Source of the DNA: an uncultured Prochlorococcus sp.
GTDB taxonomy: Bacteria; Cyanobacteriota; Cyanobacteriia; PCC-6307; Cyanobiaceae
Direction of reading: 5' to 3'
DNA length: 64,000 nt
Assembly (NCBI GenBank): GCA_902612005.1
Contig: CACMCA010000004.1
Span: 1 to 64,000 of the forward strand
A model generated the notes under the pieces. That model searched no databases and had not been told where the DNA came from. It worked only from the letters and a program-made list of their open reading frames with translations. The translations under genes were made by a program, and so were the position numbers. The stretch's first letter is position 1; every line of letters begins with the position of its first letter. Shown here one piece after another: positions 41,092 through 50,676 of the stretch.

Positions 41092-42483
41092 TTATTTTTG
41101 AAACTTTTTCATATCTGCTTTATTAAAAATCAATGCAATAAAAAGAATTATGAATGTAATCAGGGCACAAATTTCTGTCCAATAATCTAACCCAATTTTA
41201 GAAATCATTAATGGTGCAAGAACAGTGAAAAGCCCCCCAGAAAGAATTAACTGAGCGAATAGCTGTTTTGACGTAAAAATTGGTAACGTCTTAGAAATAT
41301 TTTTAGGATCGGCAAGCCTTAAAAGAAGTAACCCAGATGCTACTACACCTGTAGAATTTCCAAACTCTATCAAACTTTTTTCAAACCAATAATCGTCAAA
41401 AATAAAGTATGCAAAATAAGCAATGCAGATTATATTCCAAAATAAACCGAAAATACTAAAAACTAAAATAAGTAACCAATTATCAAAAACAACTGCAATA
41501 TCTAAACTTGCCATGGCTGTAAAAATCAATAAGTCTGTGGATAAAATACCAATCTCTCTTTGTAGAATATTTGAAATAAATTCTGTATTTTTGGTTTTCT
41601 CTAAAATATATCTAATAAGGAGCGAACCTATAAGGATAAAAGGGAATACTGGTAATGAAAAAATAATCTCCTGCGAAAAATCACCAAAATAACTTGAAAT
41701 ATACCTTAAAAATTTAAGAAGCAAAACACCAAAAGAAATTGCCAAACCGGAGAACCCAAGATTTATTATAAAAATTCTTAAATCTGCAAAAATTCCTATA
41801 TTATTTTTTCCCTTTAGAGTATCTTTTTGTTCAATAATTTCCTCAGTATCTGAAAGACCTAAAGTTCTACCAAGAAAAATAAATATGCTACCCAATATTG
41901 AAGAGGATAAAAGACCCATTGTTGCCATAGCCAAACCCAGATCTAAACCATTTGGAAAACCTAGTTTATTAAAACTTTCACCGATTATAGATGCCGCTCC
42001 ATGACCACCCTCAAAACCGACCTCAATTAAACATCCCATTAGAGGATTTGCATCCATAGATGGGGGCAGAAAATATTTAACAATAATACCGCCAACAAAA
42101 AATTGTCCGAAACCTAGTGAAAGAGCTAATAGAAATTGATTAAAAATTGGTTTAACCAAACCATTTATATTCGGGATGGGTCTTCCCATCATTAAAGTTG
42201 CGAAGACTAATGATAAAAGAGGAGTGGGAAAATTACTCCAAACATTGATTGTTTCTTTTGGCAAAAAGTGTATCGCTCCAAATGGGCCAATAGATATACC
42301 TAAAATTCCTGATATAACTGCTATCGGCAATCCAAATCTCTCGAGTTGAACAGCTAGTTTCAATTTCCTTCCAAAAATCAATAAAAAAAATATAATTAAT
42401 AATCCAAAAAAGCTTATTAAAAGAGAATTTGAAAAAATTTCATTATTCTGTAGAGAAAAAATATTCAATGATTTCAAAAACAT
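41092..42483 (-). CDS. GltS-like sodium:carboxylate (glutamate-type) carrier
   Basis: A 463-residue inner-membrane carrier with about 11-12 helices in two inverted halves. The glycine-rich re-entrant motif GFEGGHGAASIIG at about 160-172 and the second-half GNSTGVVASGLLLLRLADP follow the GltS family. GltS imports glutamate with Na+; this sequence is longer and diverged, so the solute could be another organic acid. Just downstream of pcb on the same strand, but separated by a strong terminator. Confidence 0.72.
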   Translation of the reverse strand: MFLKSLNIFSLQNNEIFSNSLLISFFGLLIIFFLLIFGRKLKLAVQLERFGLPIAVISGILGISIGPFGAIHFLPKETINVWSNFPTPLLSLVFATLMMGRPIPNINGLVKPIFNQFLLALSLGFGQFFVGGIIVKYFLPPSMDANPLMGCLIEVGFEGGHGAASIIGESFNKLGFPNGLDLGLAMATMGLLSSSILGSIFIFLGRTLGLSDTEEIIEQKDTLKGKNNIGIFADLRIFIINLGFSGLAISFGVLLLKFLRYISSYFGDFSQEIIFSLPVFPFILIGSLLIRYILEKTKNTEFISNILQREIGILSTDLLIFTAMASLDIAVVFDNWLLILVFSIFGLFWNIICIAYFAYFIFDDYWFEKSLIEFGNSTGVVASGLLLLRLADPKNISKTLPIFTSKQLFAQLILSGGLFTVLAPLMISKIGLDYWTEICALITFIILFIALIFNKADMKKFQK

Positions 42484-42524
42484 ATGATTCTAAATCTAAA
42501 TTAATAAACAAAATTTTTCAAATA

Positions 42525-42553
42525 AAAAAGGCTCCGATAAGAGGAGCCTTTTG
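42525..42553. terminator. Bidirectional terminator after pcb
   Basis: AAAGGCTCC (42527-42535) and GGAGCCTTT (42543-42551) give a 9 bp perfect stem with a 7 nt loop and A/T tracts on both sides. It lies 24 bp downstream of the pcb stop on the minus strand and would isolate the highly expressed antenna transcript from the GltS-like gene. Confidence 0.9.
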
Positions 42554-42576
42554 ATATTAATAATGAAATTTGTGAA

Positions 42577-43635
42577 TTAATCTTTAAGAGTAACTGTTGC
42601 ACTATCAATATTACTGATAGCATTAGTAACCCTCTTAAAATCAAAGCCTAGTGCCCTTAAAGCGTGCCATAGATGACCTTGAATAAAGAAGAATCCAAAA
42701 TAGTAATGAACATTAGCTAACCATGCTCTTGAAGTGTACTCACCATCAGGAAGATCAACAGTATCTACCCAATAAGGAGAAATACTAAATTTCAATTCAA
42801 GTGGTTCACCAAAGAATTCAGTCGGATAAACTGTTGTGTTAGCTGCACTCCAGAAAGCCGCAATAATTGCCATCCAGCCTATACCAGCCAATGACCATGA
42901 CAGAACAGCTTCTGCTGATAGAAGTCCTTTACCTTTGAATTTGGTATATTCACCAACCTGCTTTGTAGCTATATGCCAAGCTCCACCAGTAATCTCAACA
43001 AAAGCAAGGAAAGCATGACCTCCCATTACCTCTTCAAGACTATCAATAGTTAAAAAGTCTGTTTGGTGATTCCAAATTTTGGCCAAATTTAATTCGTACT
43101 CAACCTGTCTTACAGAACCAATAGCTGGATCATAAATTCCATGTACCCTTGCCCATTCAACAAAAGCGATAACAGCGAAACCAAGAATAATTAGATGGTG
43201 ACCAAGAATAAATGTCAATTTGTCTGGATTGTCCCATTCAATATTGAATTTTCTGGCTCTTGCAACATCAGAATCCTCAAGATTCCCAGGAAGAAGTAAA
43301 GAATGTAATAGTCCCCCAGCTGCTAGAACCATAGAAGAAACTAAGTGTACTATTGCTATAGCTAGAACAGGTTTAGTGTCTCCCATCGCAACACCATTAG
43401 CATCAAACCCTATTCCAAGAGTTGCTAAATGAGGAAGAACGATTAAAGGTTGATGACCCATTGGGACGGTTGGGTCAAATCGTGAAAGTTCAAAAAGGGT
43501 GAATGCACCCGCCCAGAAAACAATTAATCCTGCATGAGCTACATGAGCAGCGATGAATTTTCCTGAGCGATTTGCTACACCTGAATTACCAGCCCACCAT
43601 CCATAGGTAGTATCTGGATTTCCATAGGTTTGCAT
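42577..43635 (-). CDS. pcbA: Divinyl chlorophyll a/b-binding light-harvesting protein Pcb
   Basis: A 352-residue CP43/IsiA-family antenna with six transmembrane helices and the chlorophyll-ligand histidines in the expected pairs ([63 protein letters not shown]). It lacks the large lumenal loop of true CP43 and so is about 120 residues shorter, which identifies Pcb/IsiA. Only one pcb gene is seen, as in high-light Prochlorococcus. It has an unusually high GC content for the window, in keeping with strong expression. Own terminator downstream and long leader region upstream. Confidence 0.96.
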   Translation of the reverse strand: MQTYGNPDTTYGWWAGNSGVANRSGKFIAAHVAHAGLIVFWAGAFTLFELSRFDPTVPMGHQPLIVLPHLATLGIGFDANGVAMGDTKPVLAIAIVHLVSSMVLAAGGLLHSLLLPGNLEDSDVARARKFNIEWDNPDKLTFILGHHLIILGFAVIAFVEWARVHGIYDPAIGSVRQVEYELNLAKIWNHQTDFLTIDSLEEVMGGHAFLAFVEITGGAWHIATKQVGEYTKFKGKGLLSAEAVLSWSLAGIGWMAIIAAFWSAANTTVYPTEFFGEPLELKFSISPYWVDTVDLPDGEYTSRAWLANVHYYFGFFFIQGHLWHALRALGFDFKRVTNAISNIDSATVTLKD

Positions 43636-43965
43636 TTAGGAATTGATTAGCTTAAACGTTTTGAGAATACTTTATATTTCACCAAACAGTTGAATTCATA
43701 ACAAAATTGTAAAGGTTATTAATCCTAGCTATTACTAAATAAAAATTATTCATAGGGCAATACAAGAGTAAAGAAGGTAGATTATATGAAGAAAAGTTAT
43801 TCTCTTAGGTAAAAGTTTTCTAAAATAAATAGTTATTCTTCAATTCAGAAAAGGCTAATAAATTTGATTTTGCTGACATTAAACGATGTTTTGTTTCATT
43901 AAACCACCTCGTTTATTGCCTCTTTCTCAAACAATTATTAAATATGGGATAAGACATCTAATATT
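43636..43965. other. 330 bp upstream region of pcb
   Basis: Non-coding spacer between divergent pcb and the 58-residue ORF. It should hold the strong pcb promoter and a long leader; several TANNNT boxes are present, too many in AT-rich DNA to choose one. No tRNA, repeat or strong hairpin identified. Confidence 0.4.
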
Positions 43966-44142
43966 ATGACTACTTCTCAAGAGTCTTCTAGAAAATTTTC
44001 ACTGGAAATGAAATCGGAAGTTCATTACAAAAAGGCTGCAAAATCATACAGAAAATCAAAACAATATATAAATATGATTAACTTATATCCAACTTTGCAA
44101 AACACTCTAATTGAGTGTAAGGATGAGAATCTAATCGAATAA
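43966..44142 (+). CDS. Small hypothetical protein, 58 aa
   Basis: A 58-residue ORF with ATG start, Ser/Lys-rich and helical (FSLEMKSEVHYKKAAKSY), one Cys near the C-terminus. Uninterrupted and with normal codon use for the genome. It converges with the 44189 gene. No family recognised. Confidence 0.45.
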   Translation: MTTSQESSRKFSLEMKSEVHYKKAAKSYRKSKQYINMINLYPTLQNTLIECKDENLIE

Positions 44143-44188
44143 AGGTTTATACATTCTTCCAAATTAATCTCAAAAAATATATTTCACT

Positions 44189-44422
44189 TTAGGCTGTTTT
44201 ATCATATTTCTCTTCAAAATAAAATTTACTAATTATATTTCTACACTTTTTTATATTGTAAAGTGCTTTAGGCTTCCAAGGTTTTTTCTGACCAAGCGGA
44301 GAGCTTTTCCAATGAATTCCTGGCTTAAGTATCCCATTTTCACGTAAAAAAGAAAGTTTAATTTCCGTTATTCCTAATTTTTCTGCGGTCAACTCAGATG
44401 AAATCCAGATATCCCCTAACAT
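44189..44422 (-). CDS. Small putative DNA-binding protein (excisionase-like)
   Basis: A 77-residue basic protein. ISSELTAEKLGITEIKLSFL then RENGILKPGIHW forms a helix-turn-helix-wing pattern, followed by KPWKPKALYNIKKCRNII, the usual layout of excisionase-like or MerR-like small winged helix proteins in which a pI-shifting GxHW segment is common in cyanobacterial and phage examples. No integrase is near. Assignment rests on pattern only. Confidence 0.5.
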   Translation of the reverse strand: MLGDIWISSELTAEKLGITEIKLSFLRENGILKPGIHWKSSPLGQKKPWKPKALYNIKKCRNIISKFYFEEKYDKTA

Positions 44423-44559
44423 TGAATTAAAGTAAATATTATTAATCCTTGATAACGTTAATTTTATTTTTATGAAAGGGGTATAACTTTTAAATAATTA
44501 TTAAGTAAGAAAAAACCTAGTATTTATAAAGAGAAGAGATTTGAAAGTTTTTTTTAAAA
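44423..44559. other. Short spacer
   Basis: AT-rich 137 bp between minus-strand genes; the left end must contain the promoter of the 44189 gene. No other feature seen. Confidence 0.3.
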
Positions 44560-44859
44560 TTAAGAAATATTAAATAAAGAATTTTCATTAATAAATATCT
44601 CATCGATACTTTCTCCTTTTTTGAGGGATTTATAGTCAACATATTCTTCAGTTATCGATTGAAGTTTTGGGAGATTAATCCAACCCTTATGCCAATTTCC
44701 ACTATTTATTAATTCTTCATAAGTAGTTTCTAAATTAATTTCAGAATCAACTACAGAAACCATTAAAAAAGTAATATTTCCTTTTTCTTTAGTCTCATTT
44801 ACTAAAACAAAATGTCTCAATCCATTTATGGATTTATCAGAAGTCCAGAAATTTTCCAC
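44560..44859 (-). CDS. Trp-rich conserved protein (TIGR02450-like)
   Basis: A 99-residue protein whose FWTS...GLRHFVLVN, VSVVDSEINLETTYEELINS and GNWHKGWINLP segments follow the TIGR02450 Trp-rich family. GTG start 2 bp after the 44862 gene, making the run hisS-44862-44560 an operon. No biochemical role is established. Confidence 0.6.
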   Translation of the reverse strand: MENFWTSDKSINGLRHFVLVNETKEKGNITFLMVSVVDSEINLETTYEELINSGNWHKGWINLPKLQSITEEYVDYKSLKKGESIDEIFINENSLFNIS

Positions 44860-44861
44860 AA

Positions 44862-45155
44862 TTATTTTTTCTTAATGTTTTCCTCAAAATTTTCTCTAGA
44901 TATTTTTTTATATTCATTTCTAATTTCATCTAATAAAAGTTTTCTTCTGTCCATATAGTTAACAGAATCTTGTTTTGATAAGTTATATCTTTCTTTTTTA
45001 GTTAAATTCATCCAATTATTAAGATTCTTCTTATTAAAAGTTGTTAATTTTTTAGTCTTTAAAACTTTTAGATTTTTATTTAATTTAAGAAAATTCCTTA
45101 AATTAAAAAAAATAAATATTAAAAGAAAAATTATTACTAACTTTAAGAGCATCAC
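44862..45155 (-). CDS. Small membrane-anchored basic protein, 97 aa
   Basis: One N-terminal transmembrane helix (LLKLVIIFLLIFIFFNL) followed by a very basic Lys/Asn-rich cytoplasmic or periplasmic part predicted helical (NNWMNLTKKERYNLSKQDSV). The start GTG/ATG overlaps the hisS stop by 4 bp (GTGA). Function unknown. Confidence 0.55.
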   Translation of the reverse strand: MMLLKLVIIFLLIFIFFNLRNFLKLNKNLKVLKTKKLTTFNKKNLNNWMNLTKKERYNLSKQDSVNYMDRRKLLLDEIRNEYKKISRENFEENIKKK

Positions 45156-46432
45156 TTTGCAAGCAAGTTATTATTTATCCACTTTTCTAATTCAAAATCA
45201 TTCTCCAAAGAAATGACCTCTTCTTTATTCGCATTACCTGATTGATCAAATAGTCTTATAATAAATTCTCTTTTAGTAGCTTCATCATCACCAATAACAA
45301 TAATACTTTTAGATTTTAGTTTATTAGCCTTTTTAAATTGTTTAGAAAACGAAGATCCACTTAAATCCAACTCAACTAACAAATCATATTTTTTTAATTT
45401 TCTTGATAAATCCATAGCTAATGGTTCAGCAATGTAGCCCTTATTAATAATATAAATGTCAGTATTTCTTGGGACTTCAAGCTCATTTCCCGCTAGTAAA
45501 ATTAATCTTTCTAAACCAATAGCGAAACCAATTGCAGGAGTATTTGGCCCTCCCATTTGTTTTATTAAATTGTCGTATCTTCCTCCTCCACAAACTGTAG
45601 CTTGAGAGCCTAGAGCGCCACTAGTAATTTCAAAGGCTGTGTGGGTGTAATAATCTAAACCTCTTACTAGATTAAAATTTTCCACGTAAGGTATTTTTAA
45701 AACCTCTAATTGTTGTTTGAAGTCTAAATATCTTTTATGACTTTTTTCAGACAAAAAATTAAATAATCTTGGAGCATTTTTAAGAGCTTTTTTTGTTTGA
45801 ATATCTTTAGAGTCCAAAATCCTTAAAGGATTTTTAGTAATCCTATTCTGAGAATCTATATCTAGAGAATTTTTATTTATTTCAAGCCATTTTAAAAAGG
45901 ATTTCTGAAAATTTAATCTATCACTTACATCACCTAATGTATTTATTTCAAGATTAAGTTCTTTTATCCCTAATTTACTCAAGACATCCCAAGCTAAAGC
46001 AACAATTTCAACATCACTTCTGACTGAATCGTATCCTATAAACTCAACACCTAACTGATGAAACTGTCTTTGTCTACCTGCTTGAGGTCTTTCATATCGA
46101 AACATAGGGCCCATGTACCAAAGTTTCTGAAGTGGATTAGAAGACATACCGTTTTGTATAAACGCTCGCGCAACAGAAGCGGTTCCTTCAGGCCTAAGAG
46201 TGCAGGATCTCTCCCCCCTATCAAGAAAAGTATACATTTCCTTACTAACAACATCTGTTCCTTCACCAATTCCTCTTATAAATAATTCGGTCATTTCCAA
46301 AATTGGAGTTCTTATTTCTTTGATAGATGCTCTTGCAAGCTGCTCTAATAAAATTTTCTCGACGTTTTGCCACTTTGTTAATTGATCAGGCAATAGGTCG
46401 ACTGTTCCTCTAAGATTTTTTAGGTTATTCAA
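45152..46432 (-). CDS. hisS: Histidyl-tRNA synthetase
   Basis: Charges tRNA-His. It has 426 residues (class II, homodimer). Motif 2 LRPEGTASVARA, the histidine-binding LVRGLDYYTHTAFEI and motif 3 AIGFAIGLERLI are intact; the C-terminal anticodon-binding domain follows. The frame starts at TTG 46432 (NNLKNLRGTVDLLP is the expected N-terminus). First gene of a three-gene minus-strand operon. Confidence 0.96.
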   Translation of the reverse strand: MNNLKNLRGTVDLLPDQLTKWQNVEKILLEQLARASIKEIRTPILEMTELFIRGIGEGTDVVSKEMYTFLDRGERSCTLRPEGTASVARAFIQNGMSSNPLQKLWYMGPMFRYERPQAGRQRQFHQLGVEFIGYDSVRSDVEIVALAWDVLSKLGIKELNLEINTLGDVSDRLNFQKSFLKWLEINKNSLDIDSQNRITKNPLRILDSKDIQTKKALKNAPRLFNFLSEKSHKRYLDFKQQLEVLKIPYVENFNLVRGLDYYTHTAFEITSGALGSQATVCGGGRYDNLIKQMGGPNTPAIGFAIGLERLILLAGNELEVPRNTDIYIINKGYIAEPLAMDLSRKLKKYDLLVELDLSGSSFSKQFKKANKLKSKSIIVIGDDEATKREFIIRLFDQSGNANKEEVISLENDFELEKWINNNLLAK

Positions 46433-46530
46433 AGTTCTAGAAAATAATTCAAAATTTTTAATTCAAGTAGAAATTAATCTTTGATTGGTTGTTCTATGGG
46501 ACAATTTTAATTTAACATTTAGAAAATCTA

Positions 46531-46953
46531 TTGGAAATTAATAAAAATAAAGAGAATCAGCATTGCGGTACAAAACCAAAAAAAATTGCTTTTGGAATAG
46601 CACCACTAGGTATAGTCTCAATAGGAATAGTACCAATGGGAGTAATAAGTATTGGAATAGTACCAATGGGAGTATTTTCTTTTGGGGCAGTTGCAATGGG
46701 AATAGTCAATTTATCAGTAGTTGGGATGGGTATTATCTCTGCCGGTATCACTACTATGGGAATATGGGAGTATTCACCTAATTCTCATAACAATCATCAT
46801 AATCATTCCAATCAAATTTCAAATTCAAGCAATGAAAATATGATGTCAGATCTATTTAACACTAAACAAGAAGCAGAAAAGGCTGCCTCAAAATTCGGAT
46901 GTATTGGAGCACATAAAATGGGTAATAAATGGATGCCTTGTAAGATGCACTAA
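46531..46953 (+). CDS. Glycine-rich hydrophobic repeat protein with C-terminal DUF3721 domain
   Basis: A 140-residue three-part protein. Residues about 20-78 are a regular repeat of hydrophobic and glycine positions (GIAPLGIVSIGIVPMGVISIG, given here in parts: GIAPLGIVS, GIVPMGVIS, GIVPMGVFS, GAVAMGIVN) that may form a beta-solenoid or membrane-embedded stack. A His/Asn-rich linker (SHNNHHNHSNQ) follows. The C-terminal 30 residues (AEKAASKFGCIGAHKMGNKW, then MPC) are DUF3721, with two cysteines and histidines suited to metal binding. The start is TTG. Confidence 0.68.
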   Translation: MEINKNKENQHCGTKPKKIAFGIAPLGIVSIGIVPMGVISIGIVPMGVFSFGAVAMGIVNLSVVGMGIISAGITTMGIWEYSPNSHNNHHNHSNQISNSSNENMMSDLFNTKQEAEKAASKFGCIGAHKMGNKWMPCKMH

Positions 46954-46983
46954 ATATTTTCTTGGTCAGAAATTTATTAAATG

Positions 46984-47763
46984 TTAATTCAAAATCTCAA
47001 CTCTAAAATCAAGATTTTTTGCCTCATCAGTAGTTAATTTTCTTGACCAAGCTCCTTGTACAGGACTATTCCATCTGAATCCAGCATTTTTAGCTAGAGA
47101 CCTATCTTCGTAACTAATCAGTGCCTTGTATAAAAACCTCGGTTCAGTAGCTTTAAGTAAAAGTTCCTCTAAATTTTCGCATTTTTTGAAGACTTCAGAT
47201 ATATAAAAGCAATCAGATAAAGCTCTATGTAAATTCCAAACCGGTATTGAAAAAGATAAAGCTAGATCAGTTACTGAGGGTCTATTTTTTAGTGATTTTT
47301 GAAAAGACCAATTAATATCTTCTAAGCTACATATCCATTTTTTATTAAGTTTTGGTAATCTTCCTTTCCCAAACCATTTCTTATCAAACTCTACATTATG
47401 CGCGACAATGCAATCCGAACAATCAACAAGTTTTAAAAAGAAATTTAATCCATCTTCCCATGGTTGAGGGATTTTAGTTACTTCTGCAGATATACCATTA
47501 ACATGTTCTGCTTCGTTATTATTAACCGGGAATAAGAATGAGACCTGTGAAAGTACACATTTAAAAGATACATCAAATAATATACAACCTATTTCTATAA
47601 CTTCATCTTTATTTTCATCTAAACCTGTTGTTTCAGTATCAAGAATTAAAATTTTTTCAATTTTTTTATTTTGCCTAGCAATACTATCTTCAGATGAATA
47701 ACTGATAACTTTATCCTGGAGAATATCCAATTGATTTAATTCTTTTTTGTTAGATAGTTCCAA
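46984..47763 (-). CDS. DEDDh 3'-5' exonuclease (DnaQ-like)
   Basis: A 259-residue exonuclease. ExoI: ILDTETTGLD with Asp/Glu ligands near residues 36-38; ExoII: DCIVAHNVEFDKKWF; ExoIII: LHRALSDCFYISEVF (His and Asp). An additional C-terminal segment (EDRSLAKNAGFRWNSPVQGA, quoted within limit) is typical of a cyanobacterial subgroup. It may proofread or trim DNA or RNA ends; it is not necessarily the replicative epsilon subunit. TTG start. Confidence 0.85.
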   Translation of the reverse strand: MELSNKKELNQLDILQDKVISYSSEDSIARQNKKIEKILILDTETTGLDENKDEVIEIGCILFDVSFKCVLSQVSFLFPVNNNEAEHVNGISAEVTKIPQPWEDGLNFFLKLVDCSDCIVAHNVEFDKKWFGKGRLPKLNKKWICSLEDINWSFQKSLKNRPSVTDLALSFSIPVWNLHRALSDCFYISEVFKKCENLEELLLKATEPRFLYKALISYEDRSLAKNAGFRWNSPVQGAWSRKLTTDEAKNLDFRVEILN

Positions 47764-47880
47764 TTAGCTGAAAACACTTTTCTTTATCTTGACGCATTTA
47801 ATAAAAATTTCTCTTAAATTAATATAAATTAAGGAACATGATTAGAAAATAATTTTTGAAACATTCTTAGTTTATGAAAG

Positions 47881-48603
47881 ATGACTTTTACAAAATATCA
47901 ATTTAATAATTTTTGTTATTGGCCTTCAAATCCTAAAAAAATTGTTGAATTTATTGGTGGTAGTTATCTTGCTTCTAAACCAGATTTAACTTACAAAAGA
48001 TTCATAGAGAGTTTAATTAATAAAAACTATGCAGTGCATGCATATAAATACACTCCACAATTTGATCACCAACAACTTGCTATTAAAGCATGGAGGGATT
48101 TCAAGAATTGTCGAATATCTTTATCAAAGAGAATAGGAACATCAATTCCTTCAATAAGAATTGGTCATAGCCTAGGCTGCAAACTTCATCTAATTTCCCC
48201 TGATGGTGGAAGAAATTGCGAAAAATTCATATCAATAAGTTTTAATAACTTCAGTGCTAACAAATCTATTCCATTTTTGAAACAAATTTCTCAAAAATTA
48301 GAATTCAACAGTGAATTCAGCCCAAGCCCTGAAAGAACTTTGCTATTAATTGAAAAAACATATAATCAAAAAAATAACTACCTAATAAAATTCAACTCAG
48401 ACGAATTAGATCAAACAGATAAATTATTTTCTTGTCTGAAAGCAAGAAAAGAAGATAATTCTAAGGGGGTAATGTTAAAAGGTACGCACACTATAATTGC
48501 AAGCGCAGGACTAAGAGAAAATTTTTTGGGAGACTGGGCCGATGATGAATTAAAAAGAAATACTATAAAAAAAATTTCAAATTTAATTGATGAATCTGAT
48601 TAA
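47881..48603 (+). CDS. DUF1350 family protein (alpha/beta-hydrolase-like)
   Basis: A 240-residue cytoplasmic protein of the cyanobacterial/plastid DUF1350 family: [20 protein letters not shown], a nucleophile-elbow-like [11 protein letters not shown] near residue 100, and [16 protein letters not shown] with a late histidine. This outline suits an alpha/beta hydrolase with Ser and His. Its end overlaps acs (convergent) by 4 bp. Function not established. Confidence 0.75.
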   Translation: MTFTKYQFNNFCYWPSNPKKIVEFIGGSYLASKPDLTYKRFIESLINKNYAVHAYKYTPQFDHQQLAIKAWRDFKNCRISLSKRIGTSIPSIRIGHSLGCKLHLISPDGGRNCEKFISISFNNFSANKSIPFLKQISQKLEFNSEFSPSPERTLLLIEKTYNQKNNYLIKFNSDELDQTDKLFSCLKARKEDNSKGVMLKGTHTIIASAGLRENFLGDWADDELKRNTIKKISNLIDESD

Positions 48604-50582
48604 GATAATTCTTTCAGCTTTTCCAAAACAGAACTATCTTCAAGAGTGCTGATATCTCCGCTAATTTTTTCTCCAGCAGCTAAAGATCTTAAAATTCGCC
48701 TCATAATTTTTCCACTACGTGTTTTCGGAAGAGAGTCAGAAATTATAATCTTTTCAGGCTTTGCGATAATTCCAATTTCATTAACAACATGTTTCTTTAG
48801 ATCCTCTTCTAATGCTGAAGAACCGTTCACGTCTTTCTCTAGAGATACAAAAGCAACTATAACTTCACCTTTCAAATCATCTTTTTTGCCAACGACTGCA
48901 GACTCTGCAACTGATTTATGACTTACCAAAGCAGATTCTATTTCCATTGTTCCTAACCGATGTCCTGAGACGCTTATGACATCATCAACTCTTCCCATAA
49001 TCCATATATATCCATCTTCATCAATGCGTGCTCCATCTCCAGCAAAATAAACATTTTTTTCTCCTTTAAAAGAAATATATTCCCAATAACTATCCAAATA
49101 TCTCTCTGAGTTTCCGTGAATTGTTCTCATCATTCCTGGCCAAGGTTTCTTAATAATTAAATAGCCACCCTCGTTCTCCTTAACCTTATCTCCATTCTTA
49201 TCGACAATTTCAACTTCGATTCCTGGCAGAGGGAAAGTAGCTGAACCTGGCTTTGTAGCGACGACTCCAGGCAAGGGACTTATCATCACACCACCAGTCT
49301 CAGTTTGCCACCAAGTATCAACAATAGGGCATTTATCTTTACCAATAACATCCTTGTACCACATCCATGCTTCAGGATTAATTGGTTCACCGACTGTACC
49401 CAAAAGTCTAAGACTCTCCAAATTATATTTATCAGGTATTTCACGCCCTGACTTCATAAATGCTCTTATTGCAGTTGGTGCAGTATAAAAAATAGAAACC
49501 TTATATTTTTGAACAATTTCCCAAAAAGCCCCTAAATTGGAAGGTCTTGGCACTCCCTCATACATTAAGGTAGTAGCACCATTAGATAAAGGCCCATAAA
49601 CTATGTAACTATGACCTGTAATCCAACCAACATCAGCAGTACACCAGTAAATATCGTCATCTTTTAAGTCAAAAATCCATTTAAATGTTAAATGGGACCA
49701 AAGATTGTAACCAGCTGTAGTGTGAACTACACCTTTGGGCTTTCCAGTAGAGCCTGAAGTATAAAGAATAAAAAGTCTATCTTCGCTATTCATTATTTCT
49801 GGTTCACAATGGTCTTTTTGATCTTTTAATAATTCGTGCCACCAAAAATCTCTACCATCAACCATCGAAATATTTTTTTGGGATCGTTGAACAACAACTA
49901 CTTTTTCAACAACTTTATCTGCCCCACTTTCAATGGCCGCATCAACTGCTTTCTTAAGTTCAATCACCTTATCTTTTCTAAAGCCACCATCAGCAGTAAC
50001 AACAAATCTGGCGTTTCCATCAATTAACCTATCTTTTAAAGCTTCTGAAGAAAATCCTCCAAAGACAACTGAATGAGGTGCGCCAATCCTTGCGCAAGCT
50101 AACATCGCAAACATCGCTTCAGGAATCATCGGCATATAAATACATACCAAATCTCTTTTTTTTACACCAATTGCTTTTAATGCATTAGCTGCTTTACATA
50201 CCTCTTTTAGAAGTTCTTCGTAAGTGTATTTTTTGCTATCTCCGGGTTCGCCTTCCCATATAAGTGCTGTTTTTCCTCCAAGCCCTTTCTTAATGTGTCT
50301 ATCTAAGCAGTTATATGTAATATTGAGTTTACCTTCTTTGAACCATTTAAAAAAGGGCGCATTTTCGTTATCTAATACAGTTTCAAATGGCTCAACCCAA
50401 TCTAATTCAGATTTTGCAAAAGATTCCCAAAATTGAATAGGATTATCTGATGCTTGTTTTTTTAGACTTAGTAATTCTTCTTGAGTACTAAAATTTGAGT
50501 TTTCTGCAAATTTTTTTGATGGAGGGAAAATTCTCTTTTCTTCAAGTATGTTATTGATTGAATTTTTTTTATCTAATGACAT
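48600..50582 (-). CDS. acs: Acetyl-CoA synthetase
   Basis: Makes acetyl-CoA from acetate, ATP and CoA. It has 660 residues, matching Acs. The AMP-binding P-loop [13 protein letters not shown], the acetate/ATP site [30 protein letters not shown] and the acetyl-regulated lysine in [11 protein letters not shown] are all intact. Allows acetate recycling or uptake, consistent with partial mixotrophy. ATG start; 94 bp downstream of the prenyl synthase gene. Confidence 0.96.
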   Translation of the reverse strand: MSLDKKNSINNILEEKRIFPPSKKFAENSNFSTQEELLSLKKQASDNPIQFWESFAKSELDWVEPFETVLDNENAPFFKWFKEGKLNITYNCLDRHIKKGLGGKTALIWEGEPGDSKKYTYEELLKEVCKAANALKAIGVKKRDLVCIYMPMIPEAMFAMLACARIGAPHSVVFGGFSSEALKDRLIDGNARFVVTADGGFRKDKVIELKKAVDAAIESGADKVVEKVVVVQRSQKNISMVDGRDFWWHELLKDQKDHCEPEIMNSEDRLFILYTSGSTGKPKGVVHTTAGYNLWSHLTFKWIFDLKDDDIYWCTADVGWITGHSYIVYGPLSNGATTLMYEGVPRPSNLGAFWEIVQKYKVSIFYTAPTAIRAFMKSGREIPDKYNLESLRLLGTVGEPINPEAWMWYKDVIGKDKCPIVDTWWQTETGGVMISPLPGVVATKPGSATFPLPGIEVEIVDKNGDKVKENEGGYLIIKKPWPGMMRTIHGNSERYLDSYWEYISFKGEKNVYFAGDGARIDEDGYIWIMGRVDDVISVSGHRLGTMEIESALVSHKSVAESAVVGKKDDLKGEVIVAFVSLEKDVNGSSALEEDLKKHVVNEIGIIAKPEKIIISDSLPKTRSGKIMRRILRSLAAGEKISGDISTLEDSSVLEKLKELS

Positions 50583-50676
50583 TAAATAAATCTATGCTTA
50601 ATAAATTTAGTCGAAAAAATTAGGGTTTTCAAAAATTTTAATATTAATTTAGCTCAAAGATTTATTTCTAATAGAT

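Noticed and set aside
43220-43432. Plus-strand frames inside pcb
   Set aside because: Antisense shadows of a well-conserved antenna gene; no ribosome site or family similarity.
46563-46781. Second frame over the glycine-repeat gene (Asn/Ser/Tyr-rich)
   Set aside because: A frame-shifted reading of the same direct repeat; the chosen frame has the DUF3721 domain at its end.
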